A program made the position numbers and the translations under genes. Under the pieces are notes generated by a model. It was not told the DNA's origin. It did not search any database and saw nothing but the letters and a program-made list of their open reading frames with translations. Positions 1 through 8,186 of a stretch of DNA of 64,000 nucleotides are shown piece after piece (the stretch's first letter is position 1; each line of letters opens with the position of its first letter). This DNA is from JACVRW01 sp038323835 (GTDB lineage Bacteria; Actinomycetota; Thermoleophilia; Solirubrobacterales; Thermoleophilaceae): contig JBBQHI010000017.1 of assembly GCA_038323835.1 (NCBI GenBank), positions 1 to 64,000 on the forward strand. Direction: 5' to 3'.

Positions 1-4
1 CCCC

Positions 5-84
5 CGGGGCGGGGCCCCGGCGCCCCCCCCACCACCGTGGGAGCCGCGCCGCCGGGGCGGGGCCCCGGCGCCCCCCGGACCACC
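5..84. repeat. GC-rich direct repeat, 48-nt offset
   Basis: A G/C-only block at 5-36 recurs at 53-84 with 30 of 32 bases identical; the differences are the two bases at 29-30 versus 77-78. The core is runs of G and C ending in ACCACC. The offset of 48 nt keeps the frame of the downstream lipid kinase, but the translation would be Pro/Gly/Ala low-complexity, so this is more likely intergenic. It lies at the window edge and could continue leftwards. Confidence 0.6.
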
Positions 85-100
85 TTCTCGCCGCTTCGCA

Positions 101-976
101 TTGCTCGTGAACCCGGCGGCGGCCGGCGGGCGCGCGGTCGCGGCGCTTCCCGAGGTGATCGCCGTGCTGGACCGCCACGGAGCCGAGCACCGGACGGTCA
201 CCACCCGGAGCGTCGATCACGCGGAGGAGGAGGCGCGGCGGGCGTCGGAGAACGGGGAGACCGTGGCGGCCCTGGGTGGTGACGGCGTGCTTCGCCCGCT
301 GGCCCGCGCACTGCGACACCGCGACACCGCCCTGGCGCTCATCCCCTGCGGGCGCGGGAACGACCTGGCCCGCGTGCTCGGCGTGCCGGCCACCGTGACC
401 GAGGCGGCCGAGGTGGCCGTGACCGGACGCGAGCGACTGGTGGACGTGGCCGAGGTGGACGGCTCGCCGTACCTGGGCATCGCGAGCTTCGGGTTCGACT
501 CCGACGCCAATCGCATCGCCAACGAGACGAAGCTGATCAAGGGCAACGCCGTGTACGCCTATGCGGCGCTGCGCGCGCTCGTGTCATGGAAGCCCGCCGG
601 CTTCTCGGTGACCGTGGACGGCGAGCGCCACGACATCGAGGGCTACTCGGTGGCGGTGGGCAACTCCGGGGCCTACGGCGGCGGGATGATGCTCCTCCCC
701 CAGGCCGAGCTCGACGACGGCCTGCTGGACGTGCTGGTATCCGAGCGCCACCCCAAGCTCCGCTTCCTAGGCGACATGCCGAAGGTGTTCAAGGGCACCC
801 ACCTGAACTCGCCCTACGCGCACGTGCTCCGGGGGCGCGTCGTGGAGGTGAGCTCGGACCGCCCGTTCGCGATCTACGCCGACGGCGACCCGATCGCCAG
901 TACTCCCGCGACGATGACGGTGGAGTCACGCTGCCTGCGGATGGTGGTGCCCGCCTCCCCCGCCCTCTCGGGCTGA
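101..976 (+). CDS. Diacylglycerol/lipid kinase family protein (DagK/YegS-like)
   Basis: Predicted ATP-dependent lipid kinase of the DagK/YegS/BmrU family, which phosphorylates diacylglycerol or a related lipid at the membrane. Visible motifs are the N-terminal LVNPAAAGG nucleotide-binding loop, the GGDG signature near residue 60 and a GRGNDLARVLG block (family GTGNDxA) near residue 84. The C-terminal part matches the second beta-sandwich domain, with an ADGDPI stretch close to the end. The 291 aa length is normal for the family. The first usable start is TTG at 101. The frame stays open to the window edge without an ATG/GTG, so the true start may lie outside the window. Its stop overlaps the murT start by 1 nt (TGATG), suggesting co-transcription with the peptidoglycan amidation genes. 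Confidence 0.85.
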   Translation: MLVNPAAAGGRAVAALPEVIAVLDRHGAEHRTVTTRSVDHAEEEARRASENGETVAALGGDGVLRPLARALRHRDTALALIPCGRGNDLARVLGVPATVTEAAEVAVTGRERLVDVAEVDGSPYLGIASFGFDSDANRIANETKLIKGNAVYAYAALRALVSWKPAGFSVTVDGERHDIEGYSVAVGNSGAYGGGMMLLPQAELDDGLLDVLVSERHPKLRFLGDMPKVFKGTHLNSPYAHVLRGRVVEVSSDRPFAIYADGDPIASTPATMTVESRCLRMVVPASPALSG

Positions 977-2328
977 TGCCGAGCCCGGCCCAGTCACTGG
1001 CCCGGCTGCTGCGGGCCACGAGCCGCGGGCTCGGTCGCAGCGGCGGAACCACCGCGCCGGGCCGGATGCTCCTGCGCATCAGTCCCGGCGCCATGCGGAC
1101 GATGGGGCGGCGACTGGACCAGGGCTCGGTGCTGGTGTCGGCCACGAACGGCAAGACCACGACGGCCGCCATGCTGGCCGCGATCCTCGGTCGCGCCGGC
1201 CGCCCGCTGGTGCACAACCGTGCCGGATCCAACATGACCTGGGGAGTGGCCACGTCCCTGCTCGACGCCGGCCGCCATCCCGGGCAGCTCGGCCTCTTCG
1301 AGGTGGACGAGGCCTGGCTCCCGGCCGTGGCGGCGGACCTGCAGCCGCGGATCGTGCTGCTGGCCAACCTCTTCCGCGACCAGCTCGACCGCTACGGCGA
1401 GCTCGAGTCGCTCGCCGACCGATGGGCCGAGCTCACCTCCCTCCCGGACGGTCCCGCCCTGGTCCTGAACGCCGACGACCCGCTGCTGGCCGACCTGGGA
1501 CGCGGGCGCGACCGGGTCACGTACTTCGGCGTCGAGGACGACTCCCAGGCGCTGCCCGAGCTCCAGCACGCCGCCGACTCCAAGCACTGCCGCAACTGCG
1601 GCGCGGCCTACCACTACGACGCGGTGTACCTCGGCCACCTCGGCCGCTACCGCTGCCCGAACTGCGGCCGCGAACGACCCACCCCGCAGGTGGCCGCGAC
1701 CCGCGTGACGCTGGACGGAATGGCCGGATCGGACGTGGAGATGCGCTCGCCGGCGGGTGACCTCGCGCTGCGCCTCCCCCTCCCCGGTCTCTACAACGTC
1801 TACAACGCGGTGGCCGCAGCGGCCACCGCACTCGAGCTCGGAGTGGCACCCCGCGACGTGGTGGAGGCGCTTGAGGCCTTCGAGGGTGCGTTCGGGCGGG
1901 TGGAGACGATCCCCGTGGGCGGGCGCGAGCTCTCGATCCTGCTGGTGAAGAACCCGGCCGGAGCAAACGAGGTGTTGCGGACCCTGGTGCTCGAGGACGG
2001 GCCGCTCGACCTCTGGATGGCCCTGAACGACCGGATCGCCGACGGGCGCGACGTCTCCTGGATCTGGGACGCCGACTTCGAGCTGCTCCGCGGCCGGGTG
2101 CGGCGCGCCGTGTGCACGGGCACCAGGGCGGAGGATATGGCCGTGCGGCTCAAGTACGCGGAGATCGGGGGCGAGATCGCGGTGGACCGGGACCTGGAGC
2201 GCTCGCTGGACGCCGCGGTGGAGGGCGCCGGGAGCCCGCGCCTGTTCGCGCTCCCGACCTACACGGCGCTGCTCGAGCTGCGCGACCTCCTGGCCCGTCG
2301 CGGGCTCGCCGAGCGGTGGTCGGCATGA
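976..2328 (+). CDS. murT: Lipid II isoglutaminyl synthase, Mur-ligase subunit MurT
   Basis: MurT is the ATP-dependent Mur-ligase-like subunit that, with GatD, amidates the D-Glu of lipid II to D-isoglutamine at the inner face of the membrane. The 450 aa protein has the Mur ligase P-loop SATNGKTTTAAML near residue 56, an asparagine-rich NRAGSNMTWG block, a central Mur domain and a C-terminal DUF1727 domain. A four-cysteine zinc motif is visible (CxxC at about 205/208 and CxxC at about 227/230), a MurT-specific feature absent from MurC-F. ATG at 976 is chosen because the preceding gene ends at the same base; the longer upstream reading is a shadow of the kinase gene. Its partner gatD lies one gene downstream, separated by a methyltransferase. 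Confidence 0.95.
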   Translation: MPSPAQSLARLLRATSRGLGRSGGTTAPGRMLLRISPGAMRTMGRRLDQGSVLVSATNGKTTTAAMLAAILGRAGRPLVHNRAGSNMTWGVATSLLDAGRHPGQLGLFEVDEAWLPAVAADLQPRIVLLANLFRDQLDRYGELESLADRWAELTSLPDGPALVLNADDPLLADLGRGRDRVTYFGVEDDSQALPELQHAADSKHCRNCGAAYHYDAVYLGHLGRYRCPNCGRERPTPQVAATRVTLDGMAGSDVEMRSPAGDLALRLPLPGLYNVYNAVAAAATALELGVAPRDVVEALEAFEGAFGRVETIPVGGRELSILLVKNPAGANEVLRTLVLEDGPLDLWMALNDRIADGRDVSWIWDADFELLRGRVRRAVCTGTRAEDMAVRLKYAEIGGEIAVDRDLERSLDAAVEGAGSPRLFALPTYTALLELRDLLARRGLAERWSA

Positions 2329-3059
2329 GGGGCGCCACTGCGGCCTGGCACGACGTGGAGTGCGCGTCCTACGCGGCCGACCTCGAGCTGTGGCGCGAGC
2401 TGGCCGCCTCGGCCGCGCCGGCGCCCGTGCTGGACCTGGGCGCCGGGACCGGGCGAGTGGCGCTCGACCTGGCCGAGCGGGGGCACGAGGTGACCGCGAT
2501 GGACTCCGACCCGGAGCTCGTGGCGGAACTGTCCCGGCGGGCGCGCGAGAGCGGCCTGCGCGTGGACTGCGTCGCGGGTGATGCCCGGACCCTCGGGCTC
2601 GGACGCCGGTACGGCCTGGCGTTCGCGGCCATGCAGGTGGTGCAGCTCCTCGGCGGCCCGGATGGCCGCCGCGCTCTGTTCGCCCGGGTGCGCGAGCACC
2701 TCGAGCCCGGCGCGCGCTTCGCCGCGGCCCTGGCCGACCCGTTCGAGGTCGTGCCGCCCGAGGACTCCCTCCCTCCCCTTCCCGACGTGGCCGAGGTGGA
2801 GGGCTGGGTGCTCTCCAGCCGGCCGGTGGACGTGCGCCCCGAGCCGGGCGGCGTGGCGGTGCACCGGCTGCGCCAGCTCGTGTCCCCCACCGGCGATCTC
2901 ACCGAGGAGCTCCACACGATCGTGCTCGAGTCGGTGACCCCAGACGAGCTCGAGGCGGAGGCCTCGGACAGTGGGCTTGTGCCCGCCGGGCGCCGGCAGG
3001 TGCCGGCCACCCCCGAGTACGTGGGAAGCACCGTCGTGATCGTGGAGGCGCCCCGGTGA
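2325..3059 (+). CDS. Class I SAM-dependent methyltransferase between murT and gatD
   Basis: A 244 aa Rossmann-fold methyltransferase. Motif I VLDLGAGTGRVALDLA lies near residue 33, the acidic end of strand 2 appears as AMDSDPELV, and the motif II/III region VAGDARTLGL follows. The substrate is not deducible. The ATG at 2325 overlaps the murT stop (ATGA) and its own stop overlaps the gatD GTG (GTGA), so all three genes look translationally coupled. Placement between two subunits of one enzyme suggests a cell-wall or lipid II-related role, but this is inference from context only. Confidence 0.85.
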   Translation: MRGATAAWHDVECASYAADLELWRELAASAAPAPVLDLGAGTGRVALDLAERGHEVTAMDSDPELVAELSRRARESGLRVDCVAGDARTLGLGRRYGLAFAAMQVVQLLGGPDGRRALFARVREHLEPGARFAAALADPFEVVPPEDSLPPLPDVAEVEGWVLSSRPVDVRPEPGGVAVHRLRQLVSPTGDLTEELHTIVLESVTPDELEAEASDSGLVPAGRRQVPATPEYVGSTVVIVEAPR

Positions 3060-3790
3060 GCGACATCCTGCGCGTGTGCGCGCTCTATCCGGAGCTCATG
3101 AACATCTACGCCGACCGCGGGAACATCGCCGTTCTGCGGGCACGCTGCGTGTGGCGGGACATCGGCTTCGAGGTGGCCTCGGCCACGCTCGGGGAGCCGG
3201 TGGATCCCGACGCCCACGACCTCTTCTACCTAGGCGGCGGCCAGGACCGTGACCAGATCGCCGTGGCCGGGGACATGGTGGCCGACAAGCGCGACGCCCT
3301 GCACCACGCCGCCGGACGCGGCGCGGTGGTGCTCGCGGTATGCGGCGGCTACCAGCTGCTCGGTCACTCCTACCAGCTCGGCCACGAGGTGCTGCCCGGG
3401 GTGGGTCTCGTGGACCTGCACACGGTGCGCGAGCCGGGCCCGCGGCTGATCGGCAACTGCGCGATCGAGGCCGACCTCGGCGACGGCCCGCGGGTGATCG
3501 CCGGCTTCGAGAACCACGGCGGCCGCACCTACCTCGGCGAGGGCGAGCGGCCGCTGGGCCGGGTCCTGGCCGGGCACGGGAACAACGACGACGACGGCTT
3601 CGAGGGCGTGCACAGGGGGAACGTGATCGGCACCTACCTGCACGGCCCGCTCCTGCCCAAGAACGTCTGGCTGGCGGACCGGCTGATCGAGCTGGCACTG
3701 GACGTGCGTCTCGAGGCTCTACCCGGCGACGAGGTGGAGGACGCGGCTCACGCCGGCGCCCGGCGCGCCGCTGGTCTCGGATCGACCTAG
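3056..3790 (+). CDS. gatD: Lipid II isoglutaminyl synthase, glutaminase subunit GatD
   Basis: GatD is the class I glutamine amidotransferase-like subunit that supplies ammonia to MurT. The 244 aa protein shows the GGGQDRDQ block near residue 61, the nucleophile Cys96 in VCGGYQLLG and the catalytic His196 in YLHGPLLPKN, the dyad typical of GatD/CobB-CobQ-like amidotransferases. The GTG start at 3056 overlaps the stop of the methyltransferase. The gene ends at 3790 just before a palindromic element and the convergent pilB gene, so it is probably the last gene of the operon. Confidence 0.95.
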   Translation: MSDILRVCALYPELMNIYADRGNIAVLRARCVWRDIGFEVASATLGEPVDPDAHDLFYLGGGQDRDQIAVAGDMVADKRDALHHAAGRGAVVLAVCGGYQLLGHSYQLGHEVLPGVGLVDLHTVREPGPRLIGNCAIEADLGDGPRVIAGFENHGGRTYLGEGERPLGRVLAGHGNNDDDGFEGVHRGNVIGTYLHGPLLPKNVWLADRLIELALDVRLEALPGDEVEDAAHAGARRAAGLGST

Positions 3791-3792
3791 GG

Positions 3793-3837
3793 GAGGAGCG
3801 CAGCCCGATCGCCGATCGGGCGAGCACCGGACCATGC
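3793..3837 (+). repeat. Palindromic intergenic element, locus 1
   Basis: One full copy in the 51-nt gap between the convergent gatD and pilB genes. Structure: left arm GAGGAGCGCA, an 8-bp stem GCCCGATC/GATCGGGC with loop GCC, then GAGCACCGG and terminal CATGCC. No T-tract follows the stem on either strand, so it is not a standard intrinsic terminator. The same unit recurs near 7.4, 13.5, 25.6, 29.8, 34.2, 37.9, 49.3 and 59.2 kb. Confidence 0.9.
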
Positions 3838-3841
3838 CTTC

Positions 3842-5584
3842 CTAGAGGTCGGCGGCGCCCGCGGCGCGCAGGACTTCGGCGATCGAGGTCACGCCTTCGC
3901 GCACCTTCGTGAAGCCGTCGTCGCGCAGGGTGCCCATTCCGTGCTCACGGGCGACGTTCGTGATGTCGTCGGCCGAGCCCTTCTGAAGGATCAGAGTGCG
4001 CACCTCGTCGTTCACCTGGAGCACCTGGTAGATGCCGATGCGGCCGCGGTATCCGGTGCCTCCGCAGCGGACGCAGCCGTTCGGCTCGAATGCGTGGAGC
4101 GGGGCGAAGCTCGGGTCGAAGCCGTTCGAGACCAGCACCTGCTCGCTGACCTCGACCGGTGTCTTGCACTCACACAGCCGCCTTGCGAGGCGCTGGGCCA
4201 CCACACACTCCACCCCGGAGGCCACCAGGAAGGGCTCGATGCCCATCTCGATCAGGCGCGCTGCCGCCATCGGGGCGTCGTTGGTGTGCAGGGTGCTGAG
4301 CACGAGGTGGCCGGTGAGCGCCGACTCGATGGCGATCTGCGCCGTCTCGAGGTCCCGGATCTCCCCGACCATGATCACGTCGGGGTCGGCGCGGACCATC
4401 GACCGCAGCCCGGCGGCGAAGGTGAGGCGCGCCTTCACGTTCACCTGCACCTGCTTGATGCCCTCCATCTCGTACTCCACCGGATCCTCGATCGTCACGA
4501 TCGTCTTCTCCGGGGTGTTGAGCGCCGCCAGGCCCGCGTAGAGCGTGGTGGTCTTGCCGGAGCCGGTGGGCCCGGTCACGAGGATGGCACCGTGCGTGCG
4601 CCCGAGCAGCGAGTGCTCGAAGCGGGTGCGCTCGGCCTGGCCCATGCCGAGGTCGTCGATTGTGGTGAGGGAGCTGCCGGCGTCCAGGATTCGCATGACC
4701 ACCGACTCGCCGCGCACCACCGGCAGGGTGGCCACGCGAAGGTCCACGCGGCGGCCGTCGACGGTGAGCCCCACGCGGCCGTCCTGCGGCCTCCGGCGCT
4801 CGGCGATGTCGAGGTCGGACATGATCTTGACCCGGGACACGAGGCCCGCCACCAGGTGCCGCGGCACGGTGGTCGAATCGGATACCACCCCGTCGATGCG
4901 GAAGCGCACGCGCATGTCGCTCTGGCGGGGCTCGAAGTGGATGTCGGAGGCGCCGCGGGCCACGGCGTCGGCGATCACGGTGTGCACCAGCTTGACCACC
5001 GGGGCGTCGTCCGCCGACTCGCGAAGCTCGATGACCTGTGCCGGCTCCTCCTCCTCGAGGTCCATCTCCTGCACCGACTCGTCGAGCTTGGAGAGCGTTC
5101 CCACCAGGGCCTCGATGTCCTCGGCGGAGGCCACCGCGCGCCGGACCTCGTAGCCCGTGGCCATGGTGATGTCGTCCAGCGCGAGCACGTTGGCCGGGTC
5201 GGCCGTGGCCACCAGCAGGGTTCGTTCGCCCATGAAGGCGATCGGGATCGTGCGGTACCGGCGCGCCTTGGTGGGGTCGAGCAGGTGGGCGGCGCCCTTG
5301 TCCACCTCGAAGTCGTTCAGGTCCACGTAGTCGAGGCCGTTGCGCTCCGCGAGGGCGCGCGCGAGTTGGTGGGAGTTCACCACGCCGTCCTCGATCAGGG
5401 CCTGCCCCAGCGGCATGCCCTGCTCGCGGGCACGCCCGACGGAGGCCTCGACGGTCTCCCGGTCGGTGTACCCCAGCTGCACGATCACGTCTCCGATACG
5501 GCGCTTGGCGCCCGTTCGCTCGGCCGGAGGCGTGAGCCCAGGCACGGGGAACGCGGCCGCGGAGGCGGTCTGCACGTCACTCAT
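3842..5584 (-). CDS. pilB: Type IV pilus assembly / type II secretion ATPase PilB/GspE
   Basis: Cytoplasmic hexameric ATPase powering pilus extension or secretion. The 580 aa protein has an N-terminal T2SSE_N/MshEN domain (about residues 30-190). The C-terminal ATPase domain carries Walker A GPTGSGKTTTLYA near residue 341, Asp box and Walker B (DPDVIMVGEIRD), a His box (STLHTND) and a four-cysteine zinc motif (CxC followed later by CVRCGG). ATG at 5584 is chosen because homology begins just after it; the upstream open frame is a shadow of dut and hflX. No other pilus gene is in the window, so PilB versus GspE cannot be decided by context. Confidence 0.9.
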   Translation of the reverse strand: MSDVQTASAAAFPVPGLTPPAERTGAKRRIGDVIVQLGYTDRETVEASVGRAREQGMPLGQALIEDGVVNSHQLARALAERNGLDYVDLNDFEVDKGAAHLLDPTKARRYRTIPIAFMGERTLLVATADPANVLALDDITMATGYEVRRAVASAEDIEALVGTLSKLDESVQEMDLEEEEPAQVIELRESADDAPVVKLVHTVIADAVARGASDIHFEPRQSDMRVRFRIDGVVSDSTTVPRHLVAGLVSRVKIMSDLDIAERRRPQDGRVGLTVDGRRVDLRVATLPVVRGESVVMRILDAGSSLTTIDDLGMGQAERTRFEHSLLGRTHGAILVTGPTGSGKTTTLYAGLAALNTPEKTIVTIEDPVEYEMEGIKQVQVNVKARLTFAAGLRSMVRADPDVIMVGEIRDLETAQIAIESALTGHLVLSTLHTNDAPMAAARLIEMGIEPFLVASGVECVVAQRLARRLCECKTPVEVSEQVLVSNGFDPSFAPLHAFEPNGCVRCGGTGYRGRIGIYQVLQVNDEVRTLILQKGSADDITNVAREHGMGTLRDDGFTKVREGVTSIAEVLRAAGAADL

Positions 5585-5667
5585 GTGATTCCGTATCGGC
5601 AATACGTCCAGAGGCCTGAACGCTCCCTGGGAAAGGGATTGCGCCAAATTGCGCCCCGCGGGGGCGC

Positions 5668-6099
5668 TCAGCGGCCGGTGGAGCCGAAACCGCCCTCGCC
5701 GCGGGCGGTTACGTCCAGTTCCTCGACCTCCTCGAGTAAGGGCCCCTCCACCCGCACGATCACGAGCTGGGCGATCCGGTCCCCGGGCTCCACCGCGAAG
5801 GGCTCGCGGCGGTCGCCATTCCAGAGCAACACCCGCAGCTCGCCCCGATATCCGGCGTCGATCAGGCCCGGAGCGTTGACGAGCGCGATCCCGTGACGCG
5901 CCGCCAGCCCCGACCGCGGGACCACGAGGCCGGCGTGGCCCTCGGGGATGGCCACGGCGATCCCGGTGCCCACACTGGCCCGGGCGCCGGGCTCGATCGT
6001 GGCCGGCTCCACCGCGTGCAGGTCGAAGCCGGCATCGCCGTCGTGGGCCCGCACCGGCGGTATCGCCTCCGGGGATAGGCGCCGGAAGCGCAGCGTCAC
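5668..6099 (-). CDS. dut: Deoxyuridine 5'-triphosphate nucleotidohydrolase (dUTPase)
   Basis: Hydrolyses dUTP to dUMP and diphosphate, keeping uracil out of DNA and feeding dTMP synthesis. The 143 aa protein contains the trimeric dUTPase motifs in order: DAGFDLHA (I), PRSGLAARHG (II), APGLIDAGYRGE (III), GDRIAQLVI (IV) and the glycine-rich C-terminal RGEGGFGSTGR (V), which closes over the active site. The GTG at 6099 overlaps the hflX stop by 4 nt (GTGA), so dut is probably translated from the hflX message. Confidence 0.96.
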   Translation of the reverse strand: MTLRFRRLSPEAIPPVRAHDGDAGFDLHAVEPATIEPGARASVGTGIAVAIPEGHAGLVVPRSGLAARHGIALVNAPGLIDAGYRGELRVLLWNGDRREPFAVEPGDRIAQLVIVRVEGPLLEEVEELDVTARGEGGFGSTGR

Positions 6100-7418
6100 G
6101 CCGGGCGGCCGTTGACCGCGAAGCGCTCGAAGCGCGGAACCGCGATGGCCGGAACGCGGGCCCGGACCACCACGCCGGCGGGCGTGTCCTCGCGCTCGAG
6201 CTCGCCCGCCACGTCGTGCAGCTCGGACAGGGTCCCGCCTTCCGAGTAGGGCAGCAGGAGCTCCATGGACTGCAGGGTGGCCAGGAAACGGCCCTCCACG
6301 GCCTCCCGGAGGGCGTCGAGGCCCTCCCCCGTGTCACCGGACACCTGCACGGCCCCGGGGAAGCGGAACGACAGCTCACGCCGGCGCTCGTCGTCCAGGA
6401 GATCGATCTTGTTCAGGCAGAGCAGCCGCGGGCGGTCGCCCGCCCCCGTCTCCGACAGCACCCCGTCCACCGCGGCCAGCATCTCGTGCAGCTCGTCCTC
6501 AGGCACTGAGGCGTCGGCCACGTGCACGATCAGGTCGGCGCCCAGAGCCTCCTCCAACGTGGCGGAGAAGGCCTCGACCAGCTGGTGCGGCAGCTTGCGG
6601 ATGAAGCCGACGGTGTCCGTGAGCAGATAGGTGCGGCCGTTGATCTCGAAGGAACGGGTGGCCGGGTCGAGGGTGTGGAAGAGGCGCTCCCTCACCCCCA
6701 CCTCGGCGCCGGTGAGAGCGTTCAGCAGGGTGGACTTGCCGGCGTTGGTGTAGCCGGCGAGGGCGACGCTCGGCAGGCCGGCCCGCTCCCGCTCGGCGCG
6801 CATCGTGCTGCGGGTGGCCTTGGTGTGGCGAAGCCGGCGCCGCAGCGCGGCGATTCGATCGCGCGCGAGGCGGCGGTCGGTCTCGATCTGGGACTCGCCC
6901 GGGCCTCGCGTGCCGATGCCGGCTCCGAGGCGCTCGAGGTGCGTCCACAACCCGCGCATGCGGGCGAGGTTGTACTCGAGCTGGGCCAGCTCCACCTGGA
7001 GCTTGCCCTCGGCCGAGTTCGCGTGGTCGGCGAAGATGTCGAGGATCACCGCGGTGCGATCGATCACGGGCACGTCGAGCGCCTGCTCCAGGTTGCGCTC
7101 CTGGCGCGGCAGGAGCTCGTCGTCCACCGCCACGAGGTTGGCGTCCGACTCGGCGATCGCGGTCTTCAGCTCGGCCAGCTTTCCCTTGCCCATGTAGCGA
7201 TCGGGCTCCGGGCGCTCGCGGCGCTGTGTCATCTCACCGGCCACAGCCACGCCGGCCGTGCGCAGCAGCTCGCGCAGCTCGGCGAGGTCCGGCTCTCCGG
7301 GACTGACCGCGATCACGAAGGCCCGCTGGCGGGCCCGCGCATTGCGGATCCCCTCGCCGTAGCGAGTCTCGCTGTTCCTGCCGTTGCGGCCTCGATCCAC
7401 CACCTCCAGTGTAAGCAC
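6096..7418 (-). CDS. hflX: GTPase HflX
   Basis: Ribosome-associated GTPase that splits stalled ribosomes. The N-terminal HflX domain contains the glycine-rich block MGKGKLAEL. The central coiled-coil region has the GPGESQIETDRR motif, followed by the G domain with G1 GYTNAGKSTLLNAL, G3 DTVGFI and G4 NKIDLL. The start is uncertain. Homology begins around the RQRAFVIAV block, and candidate GTG codons end at 7400, 7403 and 7418, none with a well-spaced Shine-Dalgarno. The outermost one (7418) lies at the right end of a palindromic element, where other copies carry ATG. Downstream dut overlaps the stop. Confidence 0.9.
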   Translation of the reverse strand: MLTLEVVDRGRNGRNSETRYGEGIRNARARQRAFVIAVSPGEPDLAELRELLRTAGVAVAGEMTQRRERPEPDRYMGKGKLAELKTAIAESDANLVAVDDELLPRQERNLEQALDVPVIDRTAVILDIFADHANSAEGKLQVELAQLEYNLARMRGLWTHLERLGAGIGTRGPGESQIETDRRLARDRIAALRRRLRHTKATRSTMRAERERAGLPSVALAGYTNAGKSTLLNALTGAEVGVRERLFHTLDPATRSFEINGRTYLLTDTVGFIRKLPHQLVEAFSATLEEALGADLIVHVADASVPEDELHEMLAAVDGVLSETGAGDRPRLLCLNKIDLLDDERRRELSFRFPGAVQVSGDTGEGLDALREAVEGRFLATLQSMELLLPYSEGGTLSELHDVAGELEREDTPAGVVVRARVPAIAVPRFERFAVNGRPA

Positions 7419-7462
7419 GCTGCGGTGCTCGCCCGATCGGCGATCGGGCTCCGCTCCTCGCG
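7416..7462 (-). repeat. Palindromic intergenic element, locus 2
   Basis: A minus-strand copy between the DUF429 gene and hflX: GAGGAGCGGA arm, GCCCGATC stem, loop GCC, GATCGGGC stem, GAGCACCGCAGC, and terminal GTG in place of the usual ATG. That GTG is the outermost start candidate of hflX, so the element abuts or enters the coding sequence. Confidence 0.88.
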
Positions 7463-7477
7463 GGGGTCGCCGCGGGA

Positions 7478-8185
7478 TCAGGTGGCGGTGACCGGCGGGA
7501 GCTGCAGGCGCTCCAGGGGAGGCAGCACGCCCTCGCTCGCGAACTCCCGCGGCAGCGATGACCCGGGGAGCACCACCACGGCCTGCGCCGGATTGCCCAG
7601 CCACGAGGCGTGCCCCACCGCGTAGCGGTGAGCGCAGAGGGCGCACGCCGCGGCCTCGAGCTCCTCGATTCGGCGCCACCAGAGCTCGCCGCCGTCGTCG
7701 GTCACGTGGTCGCCCGTGAGCTCCTCGATTCGCAGCTGCATCCCCAGCGGGTGGCGGCGCGCGGGCAGGCGCCGGCCCTGGAGCGCGCAGAAGATGCCGT
7801 CGGGGTTGGTCTCGAACAGCGGCGAGGCGCGGTAGGCGCCCTCGTCCACCGCTCCCGCCTCAGCCTCACCCTCGGGGCGGTACGGGGCCATGCCGTCCAG
7901 CAACCCTGCTAACCGCAGCGCCTCCTGGGACGCCGGCCGGGGCGAGACGCCGAGCCGGGCCAGATCCTCGTCGCACACCCGCGCCCCCTCGGCGGGCAGC
8001 GACAGGGGAGCGCCGACCGCCACCACCACCTCGCCCAGCGACCGCAGCTCAGCCGCCACCTGGTCCGCGCCCCCGGGCTCGAAGAACAGCGCGCTGAGGC
8101 GGATGGGCGGCTCGGCCGTTCGCACCTCCTCCAGCACGCCGAGCTGGAGCGCGTTCCCCATCGGCACGATGCCGCAGTAGTGCAT
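7478..8185 (-). CDS. DUF429-like predicted nuclease
   Basis: A 235 aa protein of uncertain function that resembles the DUF429 family (predicted RNase H-fold nucleases). The support is the block ETNPDGIFCALQGRRLP followed by a basic stretch and a conserved-looking hydrophobic-acid helix. The N-terminus has a CGIVPMGN segment and an early acidic/hydrophobic strand. No signal peptide or membrane segment is seen. The ATG at 8185 lies 1 nt beyond the aminotransferase stop, so the two genes are probably co-transcribed. The family assignment is tentative. Confidence 0.55.
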   Translation of the reverse strand: MHYCGIVPMGNALQLGVLEEVRTAEPPIRLSALFFEPGGADQVAAELRSLGEVVVAVGAPLSLPAEGARVCDEDLARLGVSPRPASQEALRLAGLLDGMAPYRPEGEAEAGAVDEGAYRASPLFETNPDGIFCALQGRRLPARRHPLGMQLRIEELTGDHVTDDGGELWWRRIEELEAAACALCAHRYAVGHASWLGNPAQAVVVLPGSSLPREFASEGVLPPLERLQLPPVTAT

Positions 8186-8186
8186 C

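Noticed and set aside
37..282. Plus-strand frame starting at GTG 37
   Set aside because: Arg/Gly/Pro low-complexity translation that overlaps the lipid kinase in a different frame.
3941..5896. Long plus-strand open frame opposite pilB, and similar long frames opposite carB, infB and rnj
   Set aside because: High G+C produces long antisense frames. Their translations are rich in His/Arg/Val without domains, while the opposite strand encodes clear conserved proteins.
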